A stretch of DNA of 64,000 bases from Rhodococcus sp. IEGM 1379 (GTDB taxonomy: Bacteria; Actinomycetota; Actinomycetes; Mycobacteriales; Mycobacteriaceae). The DNA lies in contig NZ_JASHKR010000006.1 in NCBI RefSeq assembly GCF_030056815.1, positions 1-64,000 of the forward strand, given 5' to 3'. The notes below the pieces were generated by a model that ran no database searches, was not told the DNA's origin, and was given only the letters and a program-made list of their open reading frames with translations. The position numbers and the translations under genes were made by a program. Positions 10,951 through 19,540 of the stretch are shown here, one piece after another; the stretch's first letter is position 1, and every line of letters starts with the position of its first letter.

Positions 10951-12326
10951 GACTGGTGTACCTCCAAGCTTCCGAACGTTGCTTTGGCGTTGATAGTCAC
11001 AGTGGGTGCATCAGGTCCGGCTTGGGATCCGTGGTGGGGATTGTCCGGGAGACAACCGGATCCATCACCGAATACGACGGTGCAATTATTCACGACGTTC
11101 ACGTTGTCCGGAACGGAGATGATGAATTCGCCGAAGGCCGCCGAGACGTCGATTGTCTTGTCCTCGGTGAATGCCACACCCTTGAGATCCAGTTGGAAGC
11201 TACCGAACCCGCCGGTGTACGACGGCTGAATCTCGGACGCGTTCATGGGAACCCATGTCTGTTCACCCGAGGCGTCGAATTTCAAGGGATCGACCAACGA
11301 CGCGAGTAGAACAAAGCCGACGAGCGGCGCTGTCACGACCAGCAATCCATATCCCTTGCGAAAGAACGCGCCCAGAATCAAACCGGCGGCGACGACGGCA
11401 AGTCCGACGGCACCGACGCGGCCCGGCGTGAACCAGTCGTTGCCGGTCGCAGCCCCGGCCGCGCCGGTGACGGATGTGGCGATGATCGCGAGTCCGAGGA
11501 CGGTCAGTGTCCAGCGGGAGCGTCGGGGCCGAGGGCGAAGGGGCAGCAGGGGAGTGTTCTTGACTGCCGGATCGGGAAGATCCCAGGCGAACGGTGCAAC
11601 TCCCAGGGGATCCCAGGACGGTGGGGTGACGGTTCGCTCTTGCTCGTCGACGGAACCGCTGGAGCTCTTGGAACCGCTGGGGCTCTTGGAACCACCGGGG
11701 CTTTTGGATAGATCGACAGCCGGCTCGGGGGCGATGTAGCTGTCCGGGAGTTTGGTGTACGGCGTGTAGACCGGCGGCTGGTCCGGGGTGAAATGTCCGG
11801 GGGCATAGTATCCGGGAGTGAACGGGCCGGGTGTGAATCCTGTTCCGGGATAGGCTGTTCCGGACCCGATGTACTGAGAGGTGCTCGGGGGCAACGCCGG
11901 TGGAACGGGTTGTCGTTGATAGAGAAGCCACAATCCGCCGAGCATCAGCATCAATCCGATCAGTCCAGCGCCGCCCTTTCCGGCCCCGATGGGCCCGATT
12001 GTGGTTGCGGCGATGGCGAGTGCCACCAACAGGACGATCGTTTTGGTGCCGGCTTCGGATCGCCGTCGACGATGGAACATCGACTCGGCCGAGGAGGGGC
12101 CGGTATCAGCGCGGGCGAGAACCAGCCATCCCGCGAGATACAGGAGGATGCCCGAACCCCCGAAGATGGTCGAGACGACAAAGGCGACGCGCACGAGGAT
12201 CGGGTCGACGCCGTAGCGGTATCCGATTCCGGCGCACACGCCGGCAACGTGGCCCTGGGCGGGTAGACGCACGGGGCGGGTCCGCCACAGATCTTGGATC
12301 TGTTCCTGGAAAGTCGGAGTGCTCAT
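10947..12326 (-). CDS. PspC/LiaF-like membrane protein, probable EsrI-type inhibitor
   Basis: About 459 residues. An N-terminal PspC domain (about 20-70, with HVAGVCAGIGYRYGVDP and a membrane segment) is followed by two further hydrophobic segments. A Pro/Gly/Tyr-rich linker with repeated FTPG and PGGSKSPSGSKSSSGS follows, then three more membrane segments near 280-350. The C-terminal all-beta region (FGSFQLDLKG, AAFGEFIISVPDNVNVV) resembles the LiaF C-terminal domain. In Corynebacterium glutamicum an EsrI protein of this type restrains the kinase EsrS. Here the gene is divergent from a PspC-kinase and its regulator, giving the same three components. ATG 12326 was chosen because it faces the operators; an in-frame ATG at 12362 would overlap them. 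Confidence 0.8.
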   Translation of the reverse strand: MSTPTFQEQIQDLWRTRPVRLPAQGHVAGVCAGIGYRYGVDPILVRVAFVVSTIFGGSGILLYLAGWLVLARADTGPSSAESMFHRRRRSEAGTKTIVLLVALAIAATTIGPIGAGKGGAGLIGLMLMLGGLWLLYQRQPVPPALPPSTSQYIGSGTAYPGTGFTPGPFTPGYYAPGHFTPDQPPVYTPYTKLPDSYIAPEPAVDLSKSPGGSKSPSGSKSSSGSVDEQERTVTPPSWDPLGVAPFAWDLPDPAVKNTPLLPLRPRPRRSRWTLTVLGLAIIATSVTGAAGAATGNDWFTPGRVGAVGLAVVAAGLILGAFFRKGYGLLVVTAPLVGFVLLASLVDPLKFDASGEQTWVPMNASEIQPSYTGGFGSFQLDLKGVAFTEDKTIDVSAAFGEFIISVPDNVNVVNNCTVVFGDGSGCLPDNPHHGSQAGPDAPTVTINAKATFGSLEVHQS

Positions 12327-12360
12327 GAATCCATCGTCGTGGGTCGGGTGGTGGTGGCGC

Positions 12361-12379
12361 ATCAGGGCTGGGCCCTGAT
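12361..12379. promoter_or_regulatory. Inverted repeat 1 between esrI-like and esrS-like genes
   Basis: ATCAGGGC-TGG-GCCCTGAT, perfect 8-bp arms. Its centre (12370) is 44 bases from the start codon of the leftward PspC/LiaF-like gene. It shares core and TGG spacer with a second copy 42 bases away. Confidence 0.7.
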
Positions 12380-12403
12380 CTTTGCCGTAGTCGAGCTACG
12401 ACC

Positions 12404-12420
12404 TCAGGGTTGGACCCTGA
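12404..12420. promoter_or_regulatory. Inverted repeat 2 between esrI-like and esrS-like genes
   Basis: TCAGGGT-TGG-ACCCTGA, perfect 7-bp arms. Its centre (12412) is 42 bases, about four helical turns, from repeat 1 and 44 bases from the GTG proposed as kinase start. It is the probable binding site of the LuxR-type regulator encoded downstream (autoregulation, inferred). Confidence 0.7.
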
Positions 12421-12455
12421 TGTGTGCGCCGGAGGTTCGTGCCAGTATCGACTAT

Positions 12456-13742
12456 GTGCAATCTGTGTCTGATCCCGCGCTCGTGAGTGCGCCGCTTCCA
12501 CTGCCGCTGCGAAAGCTGGAGCGCCGCTCCGGTGGTCGCATCGTCGGCGGTGTGGCCGGCGGAATCTCGGATCATCTCGGCGTCGACGTCCTGAAGGTTC
12601 GTGTTGCGTTCGCGATCCTGGCAGCGATGGCCGGTGCCGGAATAGTGGTGTACGGGCTTCTCTGGGCGTTCGTATCGGTGGGTACAGATACCGAGAAGGC
12701 GAGTGCTGCCGAGCGTCAACGTGCCTATGGATTGATCGCTCTCGGCCTGGGCGGAGCCGCGGCACTGTCCTGGCTGTTCAGCGGCACTGCCGGATCGGTG
12801 CTGGCGCCCTTCTTCGTCGTCGCCATCGGTGCGGCCCTGGTGTGGCGGGAGTTCGATTCCGAGGGCCCACGTACCGTCATCGGACTGCCGCAACGCCCTA
12901 CCGTCCTGACGTGGACCCGTGTGGTCGGCGGTGCGACGCTTATCGTTCTGGGCCTCGCGGTCGTGGTGTTGGCTCAGGTCGATATCGATGCCCTGCGGTC
13001 ATCCTTCTTGGCGGTGATCGTGACGTTGATCGGTGCCGGACTGTTGACGGTTCCGTTATGGCTGCGGATGTGGCGAGCTCTGGGCGCCGAGCGTGCTGCT
13101 CGAATCCGCAACGACGAGCGTGAGGAAATCGCGTCGCACCTGCATGATTCGGTGTTGCAGACCTTGGCGCTGATTCAGAAACAGTCCGAAAATCCTGCGG
13201 AAGTCGCGCGGCTCGCCCGGGGGCAGGAACGCGAGCTTCGGAAGTGGCTGTTCAGCGGCGGCGAGATCGACCACACCAGCCTGACCGAGGGGCTCAAGAT
13301 CATCGCGGGTGAGGTGGAGGATCAGCACGGCGTGACGGTTCGTCCGGTCACGGTCGGAGACGTGCAACTCGGCGGTGAGAACGGCCTGCCGAAGGAAGCA
13401 TTTACCGCCCTTCTCGGTGCGACCCGCGAGGCTCTGGTCAACTCGGCCAAGCATTCTGGAGAGAAGGAGATCAACTTGTTCGCCGAAGTCGAGGGCGATC
13501 AGGTCAGCATTTTTGTACGCGACCGCGGTGTGGGTTTCGACGTCGACGCGGTGCCCGAGGATCGTCAGGGATTGGCCAAGTCGATCCGGGGGCGCATCGA
13601 GCGTCGTGGGGGCCGCGTAGTGGTTCGGTCGAGTCCGGGCAAGGGGACCGAGATCCGGGTTCACATGCCGCTTGACGGCAAGGCTGACCTACAGTGGGAC
13701 GAGTCCGTAGACCATGCCCCGAACCCTGAGGAACAGTTCTAG
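12456..13742 (+). CDS. PspC-domain sensor histidine kinase, EsrS/LiaS-like
   Basis: About 428 residues. An N-terminal PspC domain (RRSGGRIVGGVAGGISDHLG) with its membrane segment is followed by further hydrophobic segments. The HisKA_3 dimerisation helix reads EEIASHLHDSVLQTLALIQ, whose first His is the phosphorylation site. The HATPase domain has the N-box ALVNSAKHSG and the G-box DRGVGFDVDAVP. The start is uncertain: GTG 12456 was chosen because ATG 12420 lies inside an operator, and TATCGA at 12446 could be a -10 box giving a nearly leaderless message. The stop overlaps the regulator's GTG by one base. The family senses envelope damage through membrane partners rather than a large outer domain. 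Confidence 0.85.
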   Translation: MQSVSDPALVSAPLPLPLRKLERRSGGRIVGGVAGGISDHLGVDVLKVRVAFAILAAMAGAGIVVYGLLWAFVSVGTDTEKASAAERQRAYGLIALGLGGAAALSWLFSGTAGSVLAPFFVVAIGAALVWREFDSEGPRTVIGLPQRPTVLTWTRVVGGATLIVLGLAVVVLAQVDIDALRSSFLAVIVTLIGAGLLTVPLWLRMWRALGAERAARIRNDEREEIASHLHDSVLQTLALIQKQSENPAEVARLARGQERELRKWLFSGGEIDHTSLTEGLKIIAGEVEDQHGVTVRPVTVGDVQLGGENGLPKEAFTALLGATREALVNSAKHSGEKEINLFAEVEGDQVSIFVRDRGVGFDVDAVPEDRQGLAKSIRGRIERRGGRVVVRSSPGKGTEIRVHMPLDGKADLQWDESVDHAPNPEEQF

Positions 13743-14401
13743 TGACCTTGCCGCCAGTGCCCCCGTATCGCGTTTTTCTCGTCGACGATCATGGGGTGTT
13801 CCGCTCCGGAGTTCGCGCCGAATTGTCTCGCGAGAACGACATGGAGATAGTCGGTGAAGCCGGCGGTGTGGCCGAGGCGATCGCCGGCATCAACAAGACC
13901 AAACCGCACGTCGTCTTGCTTGACGTGCACATGCCCGACGGCGGCGGGGTGGCCGTGCTTCGCGGGATAGATTCGGGCCCGGTGTGCTTGGCGCTCAGCG
14001 TGTCCGATGCGGCCGAGGATGTCATCGCGGTGATTCGCGGCGGCGCGCGGGGCTACGTGACCAAAACGATTTCAGGGTCGGAATTGGCAGACGGTGTGCG
14101 TCGGGTCGCGGGCGGCGACGCCGTGTTCGGGCCTCGGTTGGCGGGATTCGTGCTTGATTCCTTCACCGGCCGGTCTGCAGCTCCGGAACCGCAACTCGAT
14201 CCGGAACTGGACTCTCTGACACCGCGTGAACTCGAAGTCCTCCGGTTGCTCGCCCGGGGTTACACCTACCGTGAAATCGCGGAGGAACTGGTGATTTCCG
14301 TGAAGACGGTCGAGACCCATGCGTCGAATGTTCTGCGAAAGACTCAGCAGTCCAATCGCAATGCGCTGACGCGTTGGGCGCATCGCCGTCAGATCGACTG
14401 A
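13742..14401 (+). CDS. NarL/LuxR-family response regulator, EsrR/LiaR-like
   Basis: A 219-residue regulator. The receiver domain (9-125) has the acidic pair DD at 15-16, phosphoacceptor D61 (VVLLDVHMPD) and switch residues in ALSVSD and YVTKTI. The C-terminal LuxR helix-turn-helix reads LTPRELEVLRLLARGYTYRE and KTVETHASNVLRKTQ. It overlaps the kinase gene by one base, so the two are made together. It is the best candidate for binding the twin inverted repeats at 12361-12420. Confidence 0.92.
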   Translation: MTLPPVPPYRVFLVDDHGVFRSGVRAELSRENDMEIVGEAGGVAEAIAGINKTKPHVVLLDVHMPDGGGVAVLRGIDSGPVCLALSVSDAAEDVIAVIRGGARGYVTKTISGSELADGVRRVAGGDAVFGPRLAGFVLDSFTGRSAAPEPQLDPELDSLTPRELEVLRLLARGYTYREIAEELVISVKTVETHASNVLRKTQQSNRNALTRWAHRRQID

Positions 14402-14440
14402 GGTCTTTCGCGATACTCGGCGAAGGCGCACCATGGACCA

Positions 14441-15895
14441 ATGACGGAACCATTGGCGCTGGCGTCGAGACGAGGGCGCTGGGTTGTTGCCGCCACGGTT
14501 CTCGGTTCGAGTATGGCTCTCCTCGACGGCACTGTCGTCAACATCGCGTTGCCGCATATCGGCTCCGACCTGGGATCCGGTGTGGCGGGCCTGCAGTGGA
14601 CGCTCAGCGGGTACACCTTGGCGTTGGCGTCGTTGATCCTTCTCGGCGGTGCGCTCGGTGATCGGTGGGGCCGACGCAGGGTGTTCGTGTGGGGCACCGT
14701 GTGGTTCGCGGTGGCGTCGTTGCTGTGTGGAATTGCTCCTGACATCACGTTTCTGGTGGTGGCAAGGATTCTTCAAGGTGTCGGGGCGGCGCTGCTGACG
14801 CCCGGGAGTCTGGCCATCATCTCGGCTTCGTTGCGTGAGGAGGACCGGGGTGCGGCTATCGGATTGTGGTCGGGTCTCGGGGGAGTTGCGGGTGCCGTCG
14901 GCCCGCTGTTCGGCGGTTGGCTCGTGGAGGTTGCCGGGTGGCGTTCGGTGTTCTTCCTGAACCTTCCGTTGGCTGCTCTTGTGGTGTGGGCCTCTGTGCG
15001 TCATGTTCCGGAGAGTCGTGACCCGAACCCGCCGCAGCGCCTCGACGTACTCGGATCTGCCTGTGCTGTGGTCGGTCTCGGTGCATTGACGTACGGGCTG
15101 ATCGAGATGAGCGTGCTTGCCGGTGTTGTCGGCGGGCTCGCCCTGTGTCTTTTTGTTGTCGTGGAACGACGTTCGCCGAGTGCGCTGGTGCCGCCGTCGC
15201 TTTTCCGTTCGAGAATGTTCGTGGCGGCAAACTTGGTGACGCTGGCCGTGTACGCCGCGTTGGGCGGAGTGTTCTTCCTGTTGGTGCTGCAACTGCAACT
15301 TGTCGCCGGCTATTCGCCGGTGGCGGCAGGTGTAGCAACGATTCCGATTACGTTGGCGTTGTTGCTGTTCTCGTCGCGGGCAGGAAGATACGCGCAGACT
15401 CACGGACCGCGCTTGCCGATGACAGTCGGGCCGGTGTTGGCGGCAGCGGGATTGGTACTGATGACGCGCATCGGTGTGGATGCGTCGTATCTGACCGACG
15501 TGCTGCCCGGGGTGCTGGTCTTCGGTCTGGGTTTGTCGGTGATGGTGGCACCGTTGACTGCGGCGGTGCTGGGTTCGGTTCCGGTGGAGCAGTCGGGAAT
15601 TGCGTCCGGTGTGAACAATGCTGTTGCCCGAACCAGCCAATTGCTGGCAGTTGCTGCGTTGCCGGGAATTGCGGGAATCAACACCGAAGCCCTGGTGGAC
15701 CCGGCACTGTTCGACGGCGGATTCACGGTAGCGATGTACGTCTGTGTTGGACTCTTGCTGCTCGGCGCAGGTATTGCCGCCGTGTTGATCCGAACTCCGG
15801 CAGTGGAGCCGGTGCCCGAAGAGGATTCGGTTGCCTGCAAACCGCATTGTGATCTGACAGGGCCTGCAGTGCAACCGAATCCGGCCGCGGACTAG
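14441..15895 (+). CDS. MFS drug exporter of the DHA2 (14-helix) family
   Basis: A 484-residue polytopic membrane protein. Motif LLDGTVVNIALPHIGSDL at residues 26-43 is the DHA2 signature in helix 1, and GDRWGRRRVF is the MFS loop 2-3 motif. About 14 hydrophobic segments fit the EmrB/QacA type of proton-driven exporter. The last 30 residues are polar and cytoplasmic. It starts 39 bases after the response regulator on the same strand, so read-through expression with the envelope-stress system is possible. It ends 4 bases inside the convergent MFS gene. The substrate cannot be told from sequence. Confidence 0.9.
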   Translation: MTEPLALASRRGRWVVAATVLGSSMALLDGTVVNIALPHIGSDLGSGVAGLQWTLSGYTLALASLILLGGALGDRWGRRRVFVWGTVWFAVASLLCGIAPDITFLVVARILQGVGAALLTPGSLAIISASLREEDRGAAIGLWSGLGGVAGAVGPLFGGWLVEVAGWRSVFFLNLPLAALVVWASVRHVPESRDPNPPQRLDVLGSACAVVGLGALTYGLIEMSVLAGVVGGLALCLFVVVERRSPSALVPPSLFRSRMFVAANLVTLAVYAALGGVFFLLVLQLQLVAGYSPVAAGVATIPITLALLLFSSRAGRYAQTHGPRLPMTVGPVLAAAGLVLMTRIGVDASYLTDVLPGVLVFGLGLSVMVAPLTAAVLGSVPVEQSGIASGVNNAVARTSQLLAVAALPGIAGINTEALVDPALFDGGFTVAMYVCVGLLLLGAGIAAVLIRTPAVEPVPEEDSVACKPHCDLTGPAVQPNPAAD

Positions 15896-17097
15896 GTGCT
15901 GATATCGCGATCGCGCTTGGGCACCAATGGGATTGCCGCAGCGGGGAATGCTGCCACAATCGCAAAAGCGATGGGATACCCGACCAGGCCGATCAGTGCG
16001 CCCACTACCGGACCCACCGCCGACGCGGCAATGAACTGCCCGGTGTTCTGGGCGCCCAAGGCTTTTCCCTGCCACTGGGGACCGGCAGCTTCGGCGACGG
16101 ACGTGAAGGCCAAGCCGTTGTCCGCCACACTGACGGTAGTGGCGAGCAGGAGTATCAGCGCCGGGATTCCACACGCGGTGGCGTCGGCCGCTGCCATGGC
16201 CAACATGACCACGACGGCCGATATCGAGACCAGTCGCAACGGGCCGACTCTGCTCCCGGCGTGGTCGCTCCACATACCCACGACGATGCGTCCCAGAGCG
16301 CCGACGAACTGCGAAACCCCGATCAGAATGCCGGCCGGAGCGGCATCCCACTGTTGCTCGCTGATCAGCCACACCAGTCCGAAGGTCGACAATGTGAACT
16401 GCGGGAACACCAGCAGCGCCGAGACGATGTGGATGCGCCACAGGAACCAGTTGGAGCGGTAGGGGTTGACTGCCGCGGGAGGTGTCTGGGCTGGGGACGC
16501 GGGCCGCGGGGGATTGACCAGTGCAACTGCACAGATCAGCGCGAGCAGGCCGTTGAGAGCTACGGACAGCGCGACCGCCGAACCGATTCCGGTGTGGGCC
16601 GCCAGCGTCGGGATGGTGACCGAAGCGATGGTCACGCCCAACGGTTGGGACATCTGCCGGATGCCCATGGCCAGTCCGCGTCGATCCTTCGGGAACCAGC
16701 CGACCACTACGCGTCCACTGGCGGCGTTGGTGCTGGCCGCCGCCATCCCGCCGAGCAGGAATGCACTACCCAGGAGCGCATAGTTGTCGGTGGTCGTGGC
16801 TGCCAGGGCAGCGAACGCGGTCAAGGCCAATCCGATGGAAATGACCCACTTTTCGCCGAATCTGTCGGCCAGGGCGCCCCAGGCGACCAGCGTCAGCACC
16901 ATGCCGAAAGTGGGTGCAGCAGCGAGTGTTCCGGCCTGAGTCAGTGAGAGACCGTGCTCGGAGTGCAGTAGTGGAATCAGGAAGGCGGGAGTGCTGACGA
17001 AGACGGTGCCTGCCGCCTGGGCTGCGACACCGATGCCGAGCATCGACCATGCCCGGGGTGAGACTGCTGATTTTTCCAGCCGCGACGGTGCGGTCAT
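15892..17097 (-). CDS. MFS transporter (12-helix)
   Basis: A 401-residue transporter with MFS motif WGALADRFGEKWV after helix 2 and a second half beginning near residue 215. The helix 4-5 stretch RGLAMGIRQMSQPLGVTIAS resembles MFS members of the cyanate or nitrate-nitrite type or uncharacterised actinobacterial permeases. No neighbouring enzyme indicates a substrate. It is convergent with the DHA2 exporter, with a 4-base overlap of the two stops. Confidence 0.85.
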   Translation of the reverse strand: MTAPSRLEKSAVSPRAWSMLGIGVAAQAAGTVFVSTPAFLIPLLHSEHGLSLTQAGTLAAAPTFGMVLTLVAWGALADRFGEKWVISIGLALTAFAALAATTTDNYALLGSAFLLGGMAAASTNAASGRVVVGWFPKDRRGLAMGIRQMSQPLGVTIASVTIPTLAAHTGIGSAVALSVALNGLLALICAVALVNPPRPASPAQTPPAAVNPYRSNWFLWRIHIVSALLVFPQFTLSTFGLVWLISEQQWDAAPAGILIGVSQFVGALGRIVVGMWSDHAGSRVGPLRLVSISAVVVMLAMAAADATACGIPALILLLATTVSVADNGLAFTSVAEAAGPQWQGKALGAQNTGQFIAASAVGPVVGALIGLVGYPIAFAIVAAFPAAAIPLVPKRDRDIST

Positions 17098-17364
17098 GTC
17101 TGCCTCCCAGTTCGCCGTGATTCAACGGGGTCGAGACTACTCTCACTGTTCCAAATGCTGATATCAACTTCCCGAATGATGGGATTTACGTGTGCTGGGG
17201 ATGGTGGTCTGCGGGTTTGCGGGCAGTCTCCGGCGCCTCCAGTGGTCCCCCCCTTCGATATGTTCACTCGATCCGGGATGGAGCGAACGGTATGCCCGTC
17301 GCCTCAGATGCGCCGAAAGGTACGTTCGCCCAGAAGGGGAAGCGGCAAATCGGGCACGACAGGG

Positions 17365-18759
17365 TTAGTTGAGAGGCAAGCGAACGGTGAAGATCGTTCT
17401 TCCGTTGACCTGATCGACGTCGATGCTGCCGCCGTGCAGGCGTACGTTCTCGACGGTCAGTGACAAGCCGAGTCCGCTGCCCTCACTGCGCCCGCGAGCG
17501 GTGTCTACCTTGAAGAATCGGCGGAAGATCGCTTGTCGGTACTCAGGTGAAACGCCGGGTCCGTGGTCGATGACGTGGATGACGGCGTAGCCGGGTTCAG
17601 TGCGTAGTTCGACGCGCACCGGGGGAGATCCGTGACGTAAGGCATTGCCGACGAGGTTGGCGAGGACGATATCGATTCTGCGTGAATCAACTCGGGCACT
17701 GATGTTTTCGGGTGTGGAGAGTTCTACGATGTCGGACCATCCTCGACTCTCCAGCGTGCGCTCGGTCAGGCTGACGAGGTCGATGTTGTCGAGTACCAGT
17801 CGTGCTTGTTGCGAGTCGTGGCGCGACATTTCGATGAGGTCTTCGACGAGTCGGGTGAGTTTTGTGATTTCACTGCTCACGATCCGGGCAGCGGTGGCGG
17901 CGTCGGGTGGCAGGTTCGGTATCTCTTCGGACAGGATCTCGCTGACGGGTACGAGTGCTGCCAGCGGAGTGCGCAGCTCGTGCGAGACGTCGGCGACAAA
18001 TCTCCGGGACTGTTCTTCGGATTCCCTGAGTTCGTTGATCACAGTTTCGTTGCTCGCGACCATGTTGTTGAATGTTGTTGTCAACTGAGCTAATTCGGCC
18101 ACGCCGTCTTCCGGTAGGCGGATGCTCAAGTCGCCGTCGGCGGCGCGCGATGCGGCTTCATCGAGGCGTTTGAGCGGCCGAACCAGTGTCGACGCGATCC
18201 AGAAGCCGAGTAATCCGCTGACGAGGACACCGAGGGCGAGGGTGAGCGCTACGACCCCGAGCAGATTGTCGAACTTGTCCTGTACTCCGACGAGCGGGCG
18301 GATGGCGATGGCGCTGACCAGTGTCTGATCTTCGCCACCGGGTGCGGAGGAAGTGTCGGTGAGATTGATCGACACTCCCAGCATGATGTGCTCGGAGTCG
18401 AGTCTCTCGAAACGGAGCAGTTTTGGGCTGACCAGCCCGTTCGAGAAGCTGGGCGGTATCTCCGACGGATTGGCGGATCCGAGCTGAACGACATCACCAT
18501 CCACGATCACTGTCATGTCGGTGGGAAATACCCTCGCCAGGCTTGTCGGGGTGATTCCGTCGACAGGTTCACCGTTGAGAGAGAGTACTTCGTCGCGAAA
18601 CTGCGCAGTCGCGACGTCTTGCGCATTGGAATAGATCCAGGATCGTGCCATCAGAGACACTGCTCCCGCTGTTGCTCCGGCGATGATCACCACGATGGCG
18701 ATGAACACGAGAACCAGTCGGGTGCGGAGGCCGTCGACGCGTAGCCAGGCCGGTTTCAT
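17365..18759 (-). CDS. Sensor histidine kinase (HAMP, HisKA, HATPase)
   Basis: A 464-residue membrane kinase. Transmembrane helix 1 lies at about 14-36, an extracytoplasmic sensor region at about 37-175, and helix 2 at about 176-198. A HAMP linker (STLVRPLKRLDEAASRAADG) follows. The HisKA box is FVADVSHELRTPLAAL with the phospho-His, then N-box VLANLVGNALRHG and G-boxes DHGPGVSPE and GSGLGLS. Its ATG overlaps the TGA of the response regulator gene. Upstream in the same operon are a PAP2 phosphatase and a VanY-like carboxypeptidase, so the likely signal is cell-wall stress or a wall precursor; this is inferred from context. Confidence 0.92.
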   Translation of the reverse strand: MKPAWLRVDGLRTRLVLVFIAIVVIIAGATAGAVSLMARSWIYSNAQDVATAQFRDEVLSLNGEPVDGITPTSLARVFPTDMTVIVDGDVVQLGSANPSEIPPSFSNGLVSPKLLRFERLDSEHIMLGVSINLTDTSSAPGGEDQTLVSAIAIRPLVGVQDKFDNLLGVVALTLALGVLVSGLLGFWIASTLVRPLKRLDEAASRAADGDLSIRLPEDGVAELAQLTTTFNNMVASNETVINELRESEEQSRRFVADVSHELRTPLAALVPVSEILSEEIPNLPPDAATAARIVSSEITKLTRLVEDLIEMSRHDSQQARLVLDNIDLVSLTERTLESRGWSDIVELSTPENISARVDSRRIDIVLANLVGNALRHGSPPVRVELRTEPGYAVIHVIDHGPGVSPEYRQAIFRRFFKVDTARGRSEGSGLGLSLTVENVRLHGGSIDVDQVNGRTIFTVRLPLN

Positions 18760-19451
18760 CGGGGTTGGTGGTTGAAGCGGTAGCCGAATCCACGAACCGT
18801 TTCGATGAACGTCGGTTCGGCTGGGTCGTCTTCGATCTTGCTTCGGAGGCGTTGCACTGCGGCGTCGACGATGCGTGAATCTCCGAGGTATTCCTGATCC
18901 CAGGCGGCGGACAGTAGTTGTTGACGGCTCAGGACCAGCCCGGGATTCTGGGTCAGCGCCAGAATTAAGCGAATCTCGGTCGGGGTGAGGGTCAATTGTG
19001 CTCCGGCTTTGTGGATTTTGAGTGACGCTCGATCCACCTCCAAGTCTCCGAAAGTTTCTGCGGCAGGGAGTGTTTCGGTGGACGGAGTGGTGGGGGCTGA
19101 GCGTCGTACGACGGCTTTGATCCGGGCGTCGAGTACTCGCGGACTGGCGGGCTTGACGACGTAATCGTCGGCACCGGCTTCCAATCCGGCGACGGTATCG
19201 ATGTCGTCGGATCGTGCGGTCAGGATGATGATGGGGATGGCGCTACGGGTGCGAATGCGTCGGCAGATTTCGTAGCCGTCGGCACCCGGAAGTCCGAGAT
19301 CGAGAAGTACCAGGTCTGCGGCGAGCAGAGCGTCGTCGAAATCGGTGTTGCCGTCGGGTCGATGGCTGACGATGTGCCCGAGTCGGTTCAGCCCCAACAT
19401 GATTGCCTCAGCGATGGCCGGATCGTCTTCTATGAAAAGGATGTTCACCAT
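18756..19451 (-). CDS. OmpR/PhoB-family response regulator
   Basis: A 231-residue regulator. The receiver has DD at 9-10, phosphoacceptor D51 (LVLLDLGLPGADGYE) and K near 101 (VVKPASPRVLDARI). The C-terminal winged helix ends with RLRSKIEDDPAEPTFIETV and GFGYRF. ATG 19451 gives the standard MVNILFIEDD start. It is coupled to the kinase by a 4-base overlap. Three 17-bp direct repeats lie 31-77 bases upstream, the arrangement OmpR-type dimers prefer, so autoregulation is plausible. Confidence 0.93.
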   Translation of the reverse strand: MVNILFIEDDPAIAEAIMLGLNRLGHIVSHRPDGNTDFDDALLAADLVLLDLGLPGADGYEICRRIRTRSAIPIIILTARSDDIDTVAGLEAGADDYVVKPASPRVLDARIKAVVRRSAPTTPSTETLPAAETFGDLEVDRASLKIHKAGAQLTLTPTEIRLILALTQNPGLVLSRQQLLSAAWDQEYLGDSRIVDAAVQRLRSKIEDDPAEPTFIETVRGFGYRFNHQPR

Positions 19452-19481
19452 GATCCGGTACCTTCTGCAGTCGGAGGAATC

Positions 19482-19528
19482 TCGGTAAGCCCAGTATTTC
19501 GGTAAGCCCAGTATTTCGGTAAGCCCAG
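19482..19528. repeat. Three tandem copies of a 17-bp repeat upstream of the response regulator
   Basis: Unit TCGGTAAGCCCAGTATT occurs at 19482, 19499 and 19516 (last copy 13 bases). It fills half of the gap between the PAP2 gene and the response regulator gene. It could be a direct-repeat operator or a replication-slippage product. Confidence 0.85.
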
Positions 19529-19540
19529 AGTACAGGTGCC

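Noticed and set aside
19482-19528. Tandem repeats as a small CRISPR array
   Set aside because: The copies are directly adjacent without spacers, and no cas gene is in the window.
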